Origin: Smallanthus sonchifolius
Lineage: Eukaryota > Streptophyta > Magnoliopsida > Asterales > Asteraceae
Assembly: GCA_023525975.1 (NCBI GenBank)
Contig: CM042022.1
Span: forward strand, 67,104,001 to 67,168,000
DNA length: 64,000 nt
Direction: 5' to 3'
The translations under genes and the position numbers were made by a program. A model generated the notes under the pieces. That model was not told where the DNA came from. It saw only the letters and a program-made list of their open reading frames with translations, and did not search any database. Below, one piece after another: positions 54,526-64,000 of the stretch. Positions within the stretch are counted from its first letter, which is position 1; every line of letters begins with the position of its first letter.

Positions 54526-57402
54526 ATGGCACAAAGTCATGGATCTGAAGACATCGGCAGTATCAACCGACCACCGAGGTTGGTGTCTGGGGAGGACTAT
54601 GATATGTGGAAGAACCGTATGGAAAGCTTCTTCTGCTACCATGAATACGGAATGTGGAAATCCATAAGGGATGGACCTTATGTTCCCATGGTGGCCTCTG
54701 CTGACTCCGGAGGACCACTAGTTCCGAAGGAACCCTCCAAGTATTCTGAAGAAGACATCAAGAAAATGGAGGTGGACTTCAAGGCATTAGGAGCTATCCA
54801 AATGTGCCTTTCAAATGAAGTTTTTCACAACTTCAAGGCTCACAAAACTGCAAAGGAGTTATGGGGAGCCTTGGAAAAAATGTTTGCTGGATCTGAGGAG
54901 GTCAAGGAGAACAGACGTGACATTCTCAAGCAACAGTATGAAAACTTCTTCTGGAAGGAAGGTGAGTCACTAACAGTTTTATATAACAGGTACACGTACC
55001 TGGTTGGAGAACTGCAATGCTCCAAGGTAAAGCTGGAGAATGAAGACATTCTCAAGAAGTTCATAAGATCTCTTCCTAGTTGTTGGACATTATATACAGT
55101 GTCCATCAGAAGAACAGAGAATCTGAAGACTCTTCAGATGACTGAGCTCTTTGGTATGCTCAAAACCTATGAATTAGAAATGATTCAAGCTAAAGAAAGG
55201 AGCACCAGTTATCAATCAACTACCACTTCCTCCACCACCACCTCAGCGCTTCACTCTGATCATTCTGGTCCTAGTGCAAGCAACTACTCTCCTCCCATTG
55301 TTACTCATCCTCAAACACCAACTGCTTCACAATCCAACTCATCACCATTTCTTCTTGAGGCACCTCCTCAACAGCCAACCTCTACTGCTTTTGTCTCTGA
55401 CAACTCAAGCAGCATGCACTTCATAAAGGAGGATCTGGAATGCTTTCATCCAGATGATCTTGAAGAAATGGATATTCAGCACTCATATGCCATGCTTTCC
55501 CTCAGAGCAAAAAGTTTTTATTCTAGAACCGTGAGATCAGTTCCAAGCAACAACTCAAACACCAGAGTTGGGCTTGATAAAAGCAAGATCCGATGTTACA
55601 ACTGTAACCAAATGGGTCACTTTGCTAGGGAGTGCAAGGCACCCAAAGCCAATCAGGGTGCCAGCTATAAAAGACAAGGTTACGAAGGTCAGCCCAGGCA
55701 GCAGCAGCAGCAGCAAGGAACTCCTCCAGCACAAACTGCAGCCTGTGCAAATGTTGGAACTACAGAATTTGACTGGAGTTTTCAATATGAAGATGTTCCT
55801 GCCTCCAACCAAGCACTTATGGCAGACAACGCAGAGATACCACCTCAGGTATTTGAACATCTTTGCTCTCAAGCTTGCATTGAAAAAGTTTTAGGTTATA
55901 GAAAGCATAACCAAAATCTAATAGATCAAAATGAAGAGTTTCACCAAATGAAATCTGAATTCAAAAAGGTCGAAGACAGTTACAAAGAAAAGATTAACTG
56001 CCTTAAGAAAGAGATTTCTTCATTAAAACATGAACAAACCAATCTTGAAACTCAGATTGATGATCTATTAGTAAAACTTAAAGCTACCAGAGCTGAACTG
56101 GCTGAACAGAAAGTTCATGTTGAAAAATATGAATTTTCATCTAAAAAATTACAAAGATTGTTAGATATTCAAGTCCATGAAAGGGTAAAAACTGGACTTG
56201 GATATCATAATGACGAGTACAAGACATTTCCTCCTCCTACTGACTATGTTGCCATTCACGAACCAAGCTTCAATACTGCAAATCTTGACACGGCAAACCG
56301 AAACCTTGATCCTTCAATGGATGCATGTTTTGTGGAAGACTGCTCCACCTCTTCAGAACCTGAGTCAACCTACTCAGACCACTGTGAAACTAGTACAGTC
56401 CCATCTGCTCCTATCTCTGAAGCTGTTCTGAACAAAACTGAATGTCCTGTTGTTACTCCAACTATTCCAGCTCCTATCCCATTCAAACAGATCAAGATCA
56501 GCTATCCTCCAGGTGGAAGAAAGCTAAACATTGAAAAGGGAGAGACATCACGTTTCACCAACCCCAAGTCTCAGTCAAAGCCAAAGGTGTTTGATATTTT
56601 TCATACACCTGGAGAAAAAGGTCCATATGTTCAAAGGACACTAGAAGAAGCCACCTTTGAACATAACAAAGCTCATCCCTGGAACTTTAAAGATTTGTTT
56701 CAAAGTAAGAACTATGTGGACTTTCACAGGGACAAGATAGCACTATCCTGCTTTGTGTGTGGCAAATACAATCACACTGCCAGCACCTGCTTTCACTACC
56801 GTGAACACCAAAGAAACTCAAAGCAGCATGCCTTTGAGAAAACAAACAGAAACAAACAGGTGAGAAGCTATGATGCAAAGGCAACAAAGTTCAGAGAATC
56901 TCTATCCCCTCAAAGAGTGAAGATGCAGAAACCTCAACAAACTTGCATCATATGTGGGGAATCAAGCCACTTTGCTGCAACATGCAAGTTCAACCCTTTT
57001 AACCAGATTGCAAATCGTTCATCTGTGCTCAACCCATCAGCAGCAAACAAAATCGCCGCTGATAGAGTAAAGTCCAGGAAACCAAAGGCAAAGCCTTCAG
57101 CATCAAAAGTATCTGCTGCTGACAAAGCAAAATCCAAAATAAAGCTTCCAGCAGCAAAAACTGCTACTGCTCCAGCAAAGCCTTCAGCAGCAAAATCGGC
57201 TGCGGATAAGCCAGAATTGTCAGCAACAATAGCTTCTATCGACAATGTAAAGAAAGCTAGAAAACCACCAACACAGCAATGGAAGGCCAAACAATCTCCA
57301 AGCATAACTATTAGTTCCATTGACTGCAAGCATGCTGACAACGGCAAATCAGCAACGATTTCCTACAATGCTGCATGCTATAATGTTCCTCCCACTAATT
57401 AG
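54526..57402 (+). CDS. Copia C Gag polyprotein (intact, three CCHC knuckles)
   Basis: A 958-residue ORF starts at the ATG 54526 (MAQSHGSEDIGS), about 90 bases after the primer-binding site, and has no internal stop. The DUF4219/UBN2-type Gag domain spans about residues 15-230 and a Ser/Thr/Pro linker 230-300. The first CCHC knuckle CYNCNQMGHFAREC is at about residue 357, followed by a Gln-rich patch and a coiled coil (about 460-560). An acidic/Ser stretch follows, then two more knuckles, CFVCGKYNHTASTC (about 742) and CIICGESSHFAATC (about 807). A Lys/Ala/Ser/Pro-rich basic tail runs about 825-930. It ends in TAG at 57400-57402; pol lies in the -1 frame. Gag would assemble the particle in the cytoplasm and bind element RNA. 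Confidence 0.92.
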   Translation: MAQSHGSEDIGSINRPPRLVSGEDYDMWKNRMESFFCYHEYGMWKSIRDGPYVPMVASADSGGPLVPKEPSKYSEEDIKKMEVDFKALGAIQMCLSNEVFHNFKAHKTAKELWGALEKMFAGSEEVKENRRDILKQQYENFFWKEGESLTVLYNRYTYLVGELQCSKVKLENEDILKKFIRSLPSCWTLYTVSIRRTENLKTLQMTELFGMLKTYELEMIQAKERSTSYQSTTTSSTTTSALHSDHSGPSASNYSPPIVTHPQTPTASQSNSSPFLLEAPPQQPTSTAFVSDNSSSMHFIKEDLECFHPDDLEEMDIQHSYAMLSLRAKSFYSRTVRSVPSNNSNTRVGLDKSKIRCYNCNQMGHFARECKAPKANQGASYKRQGYEGQPRQQQQQQGTPPAQTAACANVGTTEFDWSFQYEDVPASNQALMADNAEIPPQVFEHLCSQACIEKVLGYRKHNQNLIDQNEEFHQMKSEFKKVEDSYKEKINCLKKEISSLKHEQTNLETQIDDLLVKLKATRAELAEQKVHVEKYEFSSKKLQRLLDIQVHERVKTGLGYHNDEYKTFPPPTDYVAIHEPSFNTANLDTANRNLDPSMDACFVEDCSTSSEPESTYSDHCETSTVPSAPISEAVLNKTECPVVTPTIPAPIPFKQIKISYPPGGRKLNIEKGETSRFTNPKSQSKPKVFDIFHTPGEKGPYVQRTLEEATFEHNKAHPWNFKDLFQSKNYVDFHRDKIALSCFVCGKYNHTASTCFHYREHQRNSKQHAFEKTNRNKQVRSYDAKATKFRESLSPQRVKMQKPQQTCIICGESSHFAATCKFNPFNQIANRSSVLNPSAANKIAADRVKSRKPKAKPSASKVSAADKAKSKIKLPAAKTATAPAKPSAAKSAADKPELSATIASIDNVKKARKPPTQQWKAKQSPSITISSIDCKHADNGKSATISYNAACYNVPPTN

Positions 57403-57419
57403 ATATCTTCCATGTGCAG

Positions 57420-60400
57420 GGACAGCTAGGCAATAAACACAATACTTGGGTGGTAGATAGCGGCTGTTCCAGGCACATGACAGGCAACAGGTCCATCCTC
57501 TCTAACTTCAGACATTTCAATTGAGGATATGTTGCCTTTGGGAGTGACTCAAAGGGTGGATCTATCACTGGACAAGGAACTGTGTCCAATGAAAGGATGA
57601 GTATTGAAAGAGTCAACTATGTTAAAGAACTTGACTTCAATCTCATGAGTGTTTCCCAAGTATGTGATCAAAAGCATTGGATGCTCTTCACTGACAAAGA
57701 ATGTTTCGTGTTAGCTCCTGGCCTATCTAAACCCCCACTAGAGAAGATTCTCCTAACTACTCATAGAAAGGACAACTTATATGTGCTTGACATGAATGAA
57801 GTCACTCCATCTGGTAGTGTTTTATGTTTTCTGTCAAAGCCATCAGTTGATGAATCCGCTCTCTGGCACAGGAGGTTAAGCCATGTTAACATCAAGACAA
57901 TAAATAAATTAGTGAAGGACAATCTTGTCAGAGGGCTTCCTGACAAAGAATTCCAGCTAGACGATCACTGCATTGCCTGCTTGAAGGGAAAACAACACAA
58001 GAGTTCCCATAAGCCCAAGACATTGAACATTAATGACACCCCTCTCCAGCTACTGCATATGGATCTCTTTGGTCCTACGAATGTCATGTCAATGGGCAAA
58101 AAGTCCTACTGTCTGGTGATAACTGATGACTTCTCCAGATTCTCATGGGTATTCTTCCTAAGAACAAAAGATGAAGCTGCTGAGATTCTCAAATCCTATA
58201 TTCTTAGGGTAGAGAATCAAAGCAATCTGAAGGTAAAGATCATAAGGTGTGATCAGGGAACAGAGTTCAAAAATCACACTTTGAACAGTTTCTGTGAGAG
58301 CAAGGGCATTGAAAGGCAATATAGTGCTCCAAGAACCCCTCAACAAAATGGGGTTGCTGAAAGAAGAAATAGGACTCTGATTGAATCAGCAAGATCTATG
58401 CTGGCTGACTCAATGCTGCCCCTTACTTTCTAGGCAGAAGCAGTAAGCACAGCTTGTTATGTGCAGAATAGAGTCCTTATTGTTAAGCCTCTCCAGAAAA
58501 CACCCTATGAACTATGGCTCAAAAGGGTCCCATACATTGGATTCCTGAAGCCCTTTGGATGTCCATGTACCATCCTCATCACACATGGAGTTCTTCCTAA
58601 ATTCGGTGCAAAGTCTGATGAAGGTTACTTTGTGGGTTACTCCTCTCAATCAAAGGCCTACCGAGTGTTCAATTCTAGGACTCAGATTGTGGAAGAATCT
58701 GCTAATGTGGAATGCAGGGAACACGTTGTCTGTGAACAAGGCAAAGGTCCTAACTGGCTCTTTGATATAGACTCCTTCACCTAGATATTTGAGCCTCTCA
58801 TATTCTCAAATATGGAGTTTTCTTCTTCAAAATCAACATCTTCTGCCTCAACCTCTTCTACTGACTACAGACTGGACTTTACATCAGGATGAAAAGACCA
58901 TCCATTGATCCTCCATCAGTGGCAGAAGCTATTGAAGCCAGTACAGGTGAAGCCGGTACTTCCAACACCACAAGCAGCAATCTCTCTGACCAAGAAATCT
59001 TTAATGAAGCCTCCTCAATCCATGCTGAAGAGGCCTCTGATGCTAATACAGCTGATAATGTGGAACACAATGATCAGAACCTCCAAGCTCCTCTCCTCAC
59101 AACTGAAGACAATCCTGATCTAAACCAAAGTAATCTTGAAGAGGGAATACGGCTGGATGTGATACCAGCACAGAGAATAAACAAAGAACATCCTCTGGAA
59201 AACATCATTGGCCAAGTCCACACAGGTATCCAGACAAGAAGTAAGTCTCATGAAGCCAACATTTTCTTGTTCTCTTGCTTTCTATCTCAGGTGGAACCCA
59301 AGAAGATTGATGAAGCTCTCAAGCACAACAGCTGGATTGAAGCAATTCAGGAAGAACTGCTGCAATTCAAAAGACAAGATGTTTGGAAGCTTGTTGATCT
59401 TCCACCTGGTCAAACAGCCATTGGAACAAGATGGGTCTTCAGAAACAAGCAAGATGAAAGGGGCATCGTGGTCAAGAACAAAGCCAGACTGGTAGCTCAA
59501 GGTTACACTCAAGAAGAAGGCATTGACTATGATGAAGTCTTTGCTCCTGTTTCCCGTCTGGAAGCCATCAGAATCTTTCTAGCATATGCAGCATCCAAAA
59601 ACTTTATGGTCTATCAAATGGATGTGAAGAGTGCCTTTTTGTATGGCAAGATTGGTGAAGAAGTCTATGTCAAACAGCCTCTAGGCTTTGTGGATCCTAC
59701 ACATCCAAATAAGGTCTTAAAACTGGACAAAGCTCTCTATGGCTTACACCAAGCCCCAAGAGCCTGGTATGAAACTTTATCTGGATATCTACTTAGCAAC
59801 AACTTCAGAAGGGGGGCCATTGATCTGACACTTTTCATCAAAGATGAAGGGGGAGAAATTTTGTTGGTCCAGATTTATGTTGATGACATTATCTTTGGAT
59901 CTACAAGAAAGAAGCTCTGCAAAGACTTTGAAGTTCTGATGCATTCCAAATTTGAAATGAGTTCGATGGGTGAACTAAATTTCTTTTTAGGACTTCAAGT
60001 CAAACAGGTACCAAATGGAATCTTCATAAGTTAATCCAAGTATGTCAAAAGCATCTTGGAGAGGTTCAAAATGGCTGACTGCTCTGCTGCAAGAACTCCT
60101 ATGCAAGTGCACCATCAATTATCTCCGGATAAAGAAGGACAAGACACTGATCAACATCAGTACCAAGCAATGATAGGGTCTCTCATGTATCTCACTGCCT
60201 CAAGACCAGATATCATGTTTGCAGTTTGTCTCTGTGCAAGATTTCAAGCAGCTCCAAAAGTGTCTCATCTTCAAGCTGTCAAAAGGATCCTTAGATACCT
60301 AAAGGGAGCTCTAAAACTTGGGCTATGGTATCCAAAGAATGGAAATGTCAATCTCTATGCCTACACTGACAGTGACTATGGGGGTTGTAACTTGGACAAA

Positions 60401-60820
60401 AAGTCCACATCTGGGGGATGTTAATTTCTTGGAGGAAGGCTCATCTCATGGCAATGCAAAAAGCAAACATGTGTCTCTACTTCAACAGCTGAAGCAGAAT
60501 ACATTGCAGCTTCAAGCTGCTGTGCACAGGTCATCTGGATCCAAAATCAAATGCTTGACTATGGAATGACCTTCATGCAGACTCCAATTCACATTGACAA
60601 CATGAGTGCTATCTCTATCACGAATAATCCAGTGCATCATTCCAAGACTAAGCACATCGACATCAGGTATCACTTTATCATGGATCAAGCTGAGAAAAAG
60701 AGAATTGTCCTATCCAAGGTTCACACAAATGAGCAATATGCTGATTTGTTCACTAAACCTTTTGATGAAGCAAGATTTCGATATCTAGTTGAATCAATTG
60801 GCATGATGAACTTTGAATAA
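57420..60820 (+). pseudogene. Copia C pol (protease, integrase, RT, RNase H), few lesions
   Basis: The protease site WVVDSGCSRHMTG is at about 57447. The integrase zinc region (WHRRLSH, CIACLKGKQH) and core CDQGTEFKN (about 58249) and QQNGVAERRNRT follow. RT has YVDDIIFGS at about 59877 and RNase H YTDSDYGGCNLD at about 60363. Lesions: TGA near 57522, TAG at 58431-58433 (Trp to stop), TAG near 58783, a frameshift between about 58790 and 58890, TAA at 60032-60034 and TAA at 60421-60423. The catalytic motifs themselves look intact. The final stop is at 60818-60820. Confidence 0.9.
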
Positions 60821-60888
60821 GACATGTCTTTAATTTTTATCTTTCCTTGTAAATATGTCTATGTTTATGTTCTTAATAAAAGGTTATA

Positions 60889-61143
60889 GTCAGCAGCACT
60901 TTTTTCACTGCTGACAGATTTACTCTTCAGCAGCAAAGCCTTTGCCACTGATCGCTTTAAGTTATCAGCAGGAACAAGTTTCCTGCGGACAGCTTTAAGG
61001 CGGTCAGCAGCAACCTTTTTGCTGCGGAATGAATACAACAGTCAGCAGCACCCAAATCTGATGCTGAAAGACTTCACTATCCGCAGCAACCAAGTTTGCA
61101 GCGGATAGCTCACCATCGGCAGCAACCAAGTTTGCTGCTAATG
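60889..61143. repeat. Hairpin array between copia C pol and third ORF
   Basis: About six successive hairpins share the GCAGCAA/TTGCTGC or CAGCAG/CTGCTG theme. They include GTCAGCAG (60889-60896) with CTGCTGAC (60908-60915), GCAGGAA with TTCCTGC near 60968, CAGCAGCAA with TTGCTGCGG near 61006, and CTATCCGC with GCGGATAG (61079-61109). They echo the LTR palindromes of the same element but are more diverged. Confidence 0.8.
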
Positions 61144-61444
61144 GGTAAAACAAGTCTACATTAACTTTTACCCGAGGTAAAAACTACTCTCAGTCTCTAC
61201 CATGACTGCTCGAGTGCTTTACAGCTGTAACAATGAAAAGTGAAACAGGTTGTACTGTACAAGTAAAGTTGCTTTTTCTTCGCCTGCCGTTATATCACAA
61301 TCTCAAACGTTCCCACAACCTCTTCATATTCAATTTCAAACCCTAACCTCCCATCACTTTCTCTCCCGTCCCCACAACATTCAAAGCCCTAAATAATTAA
61401 CCACCATTCAAACACCCCTCTCTCTTCCCTCCAAATCCATAACA
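61144..61444 (+). promoter_or_regulatory. Promoter/5'-UTR-like region before copia C third ORF
   Basis: After the hairpin array come a weak TATA-like TTATATCAC (about 61290) and a C/T- and CAAACCC-rich stretch typical of plant 5' UTRs (CAAACCCTAACCTCCC, TCTCTCTTCCCTCC). The ATG context is AACAATGGC. The composition is unlike the purine-rich pol coding sequence before it. Confidence 0.4.
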
Positions 61445-63889
61445 ATGGCAGGCGCAGACATAAACAACCCCAACGACAAATTTTCCCCATATCACAACCT
61501 CACTGCATGCCTAATAAAGGGCAAGAAATCCGAAGGTTTCGATGATATGATCGACTTCCTTTGTCGGTCCAAAATCCACCATGCCCTAACAGTCAACCCA
61601 ACCATCTATACTTCCCACATGGAAGATTTTTGGAGCTCAGCCGTGTATTCTACTGAATAGGGCACCCCAAATCAGAGGTACAGTAGACGGCAAGGAGATG
61701 ATTATCACTGAAGCAAAGCTCCGCCAACACCTCAAGCTTCAAGATGAAGGGGACGCCATCTCTTACCCAAGAGACGTATACATGAGGACCTTTGTATCCA
61801 TAGGGTACACTAGGAATCAAACAGAGTATACGATAGAGAAGACACTCATGGGTCCCAAATGGAAGTATCTCTGCCACACTCTTCTCCAATGCATATCCCA
61901 GAAGAGGAGTGGCTGGAACCAACTTATCTCCGGACTTGCGTCGGCAATTCATGGTATGATAACTGGGGAGGGTTTCAATTTTTCCCACCTCATTCTTGAA
62001 GGTTTGAGATACAACCTTCAAGAAGGGGTGAAATCACAGTTCTTCATGTTCCCAAGATTCTTGCAGGAAGTGTTCAACATTGAGCACCAAGATCTTTCAA
62101 AAACTGCAAGAATCAACGTAATGCTGGGACATAAGAACAGCATTTTTCAAAGCATGAGAACAGTTTCATCAAAGTTCTCAGGGGCCGATGTTCCATTATT
62201 GTCTACATTGTTGAACACGCAAAGTGCCCAGGATGACAGTTCAGCAAACCCAACTGATACTGATCCCATACCCTCCACCTCACTGATACAAACTCAAACT
62301 GCTGCTTCCTTTGATTGAACCCCTGTGCATTCTACTGAGGATGTACAGGCACATAATTTACTCACCCACAGTTTGATTGCTTAACCGGAACACAGGACCC
62401 CGGTTGCAGCCAAATATACAAGGAAGAGGGGCAAGAGAACTCCTTCTTCTCTTGCCTCCAAGGCCCAAACCCAAGCCAACATCCCTCACTCAGAATCACA
62501 ACATTCTAGTGAGAATATCATAAGGAAAGCCACACTGTTAGGGAGACTCCTTCGGAAGTCTCTCTATTAGGATTAGGATCACTTCCCGGATCCATAGAAC
62601 AGCCCTTTGAGCCATTCCTATCTTCTTTGAACTTAAGTGTTGAGGAACCTGACCAAAGTGATGTACCTTCTCCAACTACCACTATCAAGGAGGTACTGAT
62701 TGGTCTTGCTTCCGAAACACCCGACCCAAGTTCTTCACCCTTGAAGGTCCACACTAGGAGTAATGAAAGAGTGGATATGGAAGAGGCTGTCACTACTGCT
62801 GGTCCATCAAATGACCAGGAGGACAGTGACAACATCTTTAAGACCTCAACCACGACAACTCATGGTGAGGGTGTTTCCTTGGAAACTCCCCTCACTGAGA
62901 GGAATCCCAGGCGCCAAGAAACCACGGGTGATGGGGATGCTGAGGCTCGGCCTATGGCCCCATCTGGGTCCAAGGATTCCACAACTGTGGATGAGGACAG
63001 ACTGAAACTTCATAACTTGGAATTGACGGCCAGGGTGGCTATGCTAGAGGCTGAAGTGTCCAAACTAAGACACCAAGTCGCTATGCATGAAGCCCATCAA
63101 TGCCCAACTTTAGCCACTCCCTCTCTTGTATCAGTAGGCACCCAAACTGATGCTTACCTGTCTACTGATGCAACCAAAAAGGTGGAGATGGTCTCTATGG
63201 AAGAAGATACAGACAGTCTTGACGACTGGATTCAAGAGCAGGTTGTACTTCAAAGCTCACTATTCAAGCCAACTTTTGTCCAAGTTCATGACTTGCCAGT
63301 CCCAGATAACGAAGACGAAGAGACATCTGAAGACTGGAAGTTGGTCGTCAGGGCTGTCGATGAAATGCTGAATGATGTTGAAAACACAGAACAAACAAAT
63401 ACATCATTTAGCATCCTTCCTGAAGCAGCAGCCATCATTGGTCAATCCTCAACCCCCCAACTATTCAGATCATCAAAGAAGCTAGAATTTGACTCCATTC
63501 TAGCTTGGGGGTATGATGGATCAGCTGAGACGTTTTGGATTGGATGGGAGTTCAGCGGAGTAGAAGAGCTGAACTGGAACTCTCTCAATGCCCTCCAAGT
63601 CCTACAGCTATACGTATCAAACTGCATCAACAACTCAGCAGATCTCTCAGCAGAACTTGCCATTGGCAGGTTCTATGACCAGATGGAGGATAATCTACCC
63701 AGGCTCCAAAGATTCCTACAAGCAGCACATCGGGTAGCTTATCCTGAATCCTCAGCGGCCGCAGAAAGGAGACTGACTCCTAGCAATCTTGAAATAACAA
63801 GGAGCAGTCTTCTCACTGAAGAAGAAGTTCTGGGCCTTCGAAGATTCCTGTATGCCTTCCTGGTCATGGACTTGGACGTGCTAGGTTAG
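61445..63889 (+). pseudogene. Copia C third ORF (env-position protein), broken
   Basis: About 815 codons start at ATG 61445 (MAGADINNPNDKFSPYHN). The N-terminal domain (about 61540-62120) has DMIDFLCRSKIHHALTVNP, then TEAKLRQHLKLQDEGDA, WKYLCHTLLQCISQKRSGW and GFNFSHLILEGL. It is homologous to copia A 19454-20100. A Ser/Thr linker with a basic KYTRKRGKR patch (about 62415) follows, then an acidic region, a coiled coil (about 63010-63090) and a C-terminal domain with ILAWGYDGSAETFWIGW and a Leu-rich helical end. Lesions: TAG at 61658-61660 with a frameshift, TGA near 62317 and a further frameshift before about 62560. The TAG at 63887 may be another nonsense codon, because the frame continues open beyond it. 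No signal peptide is seen. Function unknown. Confidence 0.75.
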
Positions 63890-64000
63890 GTGAGCACTAA
63901 GTCTCTTGACCACACTCTTCTGCTCAGTAACGGCTCCTCTCTCATCATCAACACCAGGAACATCCTTCATCTTCCCTCAGACTTCCTATTCAAGATTTTT

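Larger units (their letters stand above)
53751..64000 (+). mobile_element. Copia C: second SIRE-type Ty1-copia family (3' end beyond window)
   Basis: An LTR ends at about 54421, followed by a primer-binding site, a short leader, a long intact gag, pol in copia order and a long third ORF. It belongs to the same lineage as copia A/B (same domains, similar Gag length, third ORF with a related N-terminal domain) but is well diverged and has a different LTR. Damage to pol is a handful of nonsense codons and one or two frameshifts. Confidence 0.88.

Noticed and set aside
61445..62318. Synaptobrevin/longin-domain host gene
   Set aside because: Such labels are attached to this ORF family by automated annotation as I recall, but the ORF lies in copia C after pol, has no SNARE motif or C-terminal anchor and matches the copia A third ORF.

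Overview
The window is nuclear DNA from a flowering plant. It is AT-rich, with multi-kilobase LTR retrotransposons nested in one another, initiator-Met tRNA primer-binding sites, SINE, MITE and Helitron debris, and one plant-type importin beta gene whose introns have consensus splice sites. From memory of the retroelement families, especially the long extra 3' ORF of the copia elements, I suspect Asteraceae; that is inference. Almost no ORF here is a working host gene, and nearly all coding sequence is broken retroelement.

Layout. (1) 1-5895 and 17301 to about 21205: a SIRE/Maximus-type Ty1-copia element on the + strand (copia A), 5' end outside the window, 3' end truncated. It is split by (2) gypsy 1, 5896-17295, a full-length Tekay-like Ty3-gypsy chromovirus on the - strand, with 2.7-kb LTRs and a perfect 5-bp target duplication (TATAG). 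(3) About 21206-25470: fragments of other LTRs. (4) Gypsy 2, 25471-42343, - strand, a relative of gypsy 1 that has lost gag-pol. Its 3' LTR is split by (5) copia B, 26479-35748, a complete copia of the copia A family with a 5-bp target duplication (GAGTT). (6) 42344-42664: a 320-bp TG...CA element with an snRNA-type promoter motif. (7) About 45600-49410: an importin subunit beta-1 (KPNB1) gene copy on the - strand, introns retained but coding frame broken. (8) 49453-52779: SINEs, a hypothetical ORF remnant and a Helitron-type 3' end. (9) About 53751-64000: copia C, a second SIRE-type family on the + strand, with an intact 958-residue Gag, a broken pol and a long broken extra ORF, running off the window.

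How the parts work together. In each copia, Gag forms the particle. Pol supplies protease, integrase, reverse transcriptase and RNase H. A third ORF sits where retroviruses carry env. In gypsy 1 the order is LTR, an extra acidic coiled-coil ORF, gag, pol, LTR.

Most interesting: both copia families carry arrays of short, near-perfect DNA palindromes. They lie upstream of the LTR TATA box and again in the spacer before the third ORF (also in the gag leader in copia B). The palindrome sequences of the two families are unrelated, but their placement is the same. Copia A also has a strong 3' splice-site sequence two bases before the third-ORF ATG. The LTRs of both gypsy elements hold a tRNA-like box A/box B hairpin module at the same offset. 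Together these point to layered cis-regulation in the retroelements that standard domain annotation would miss.
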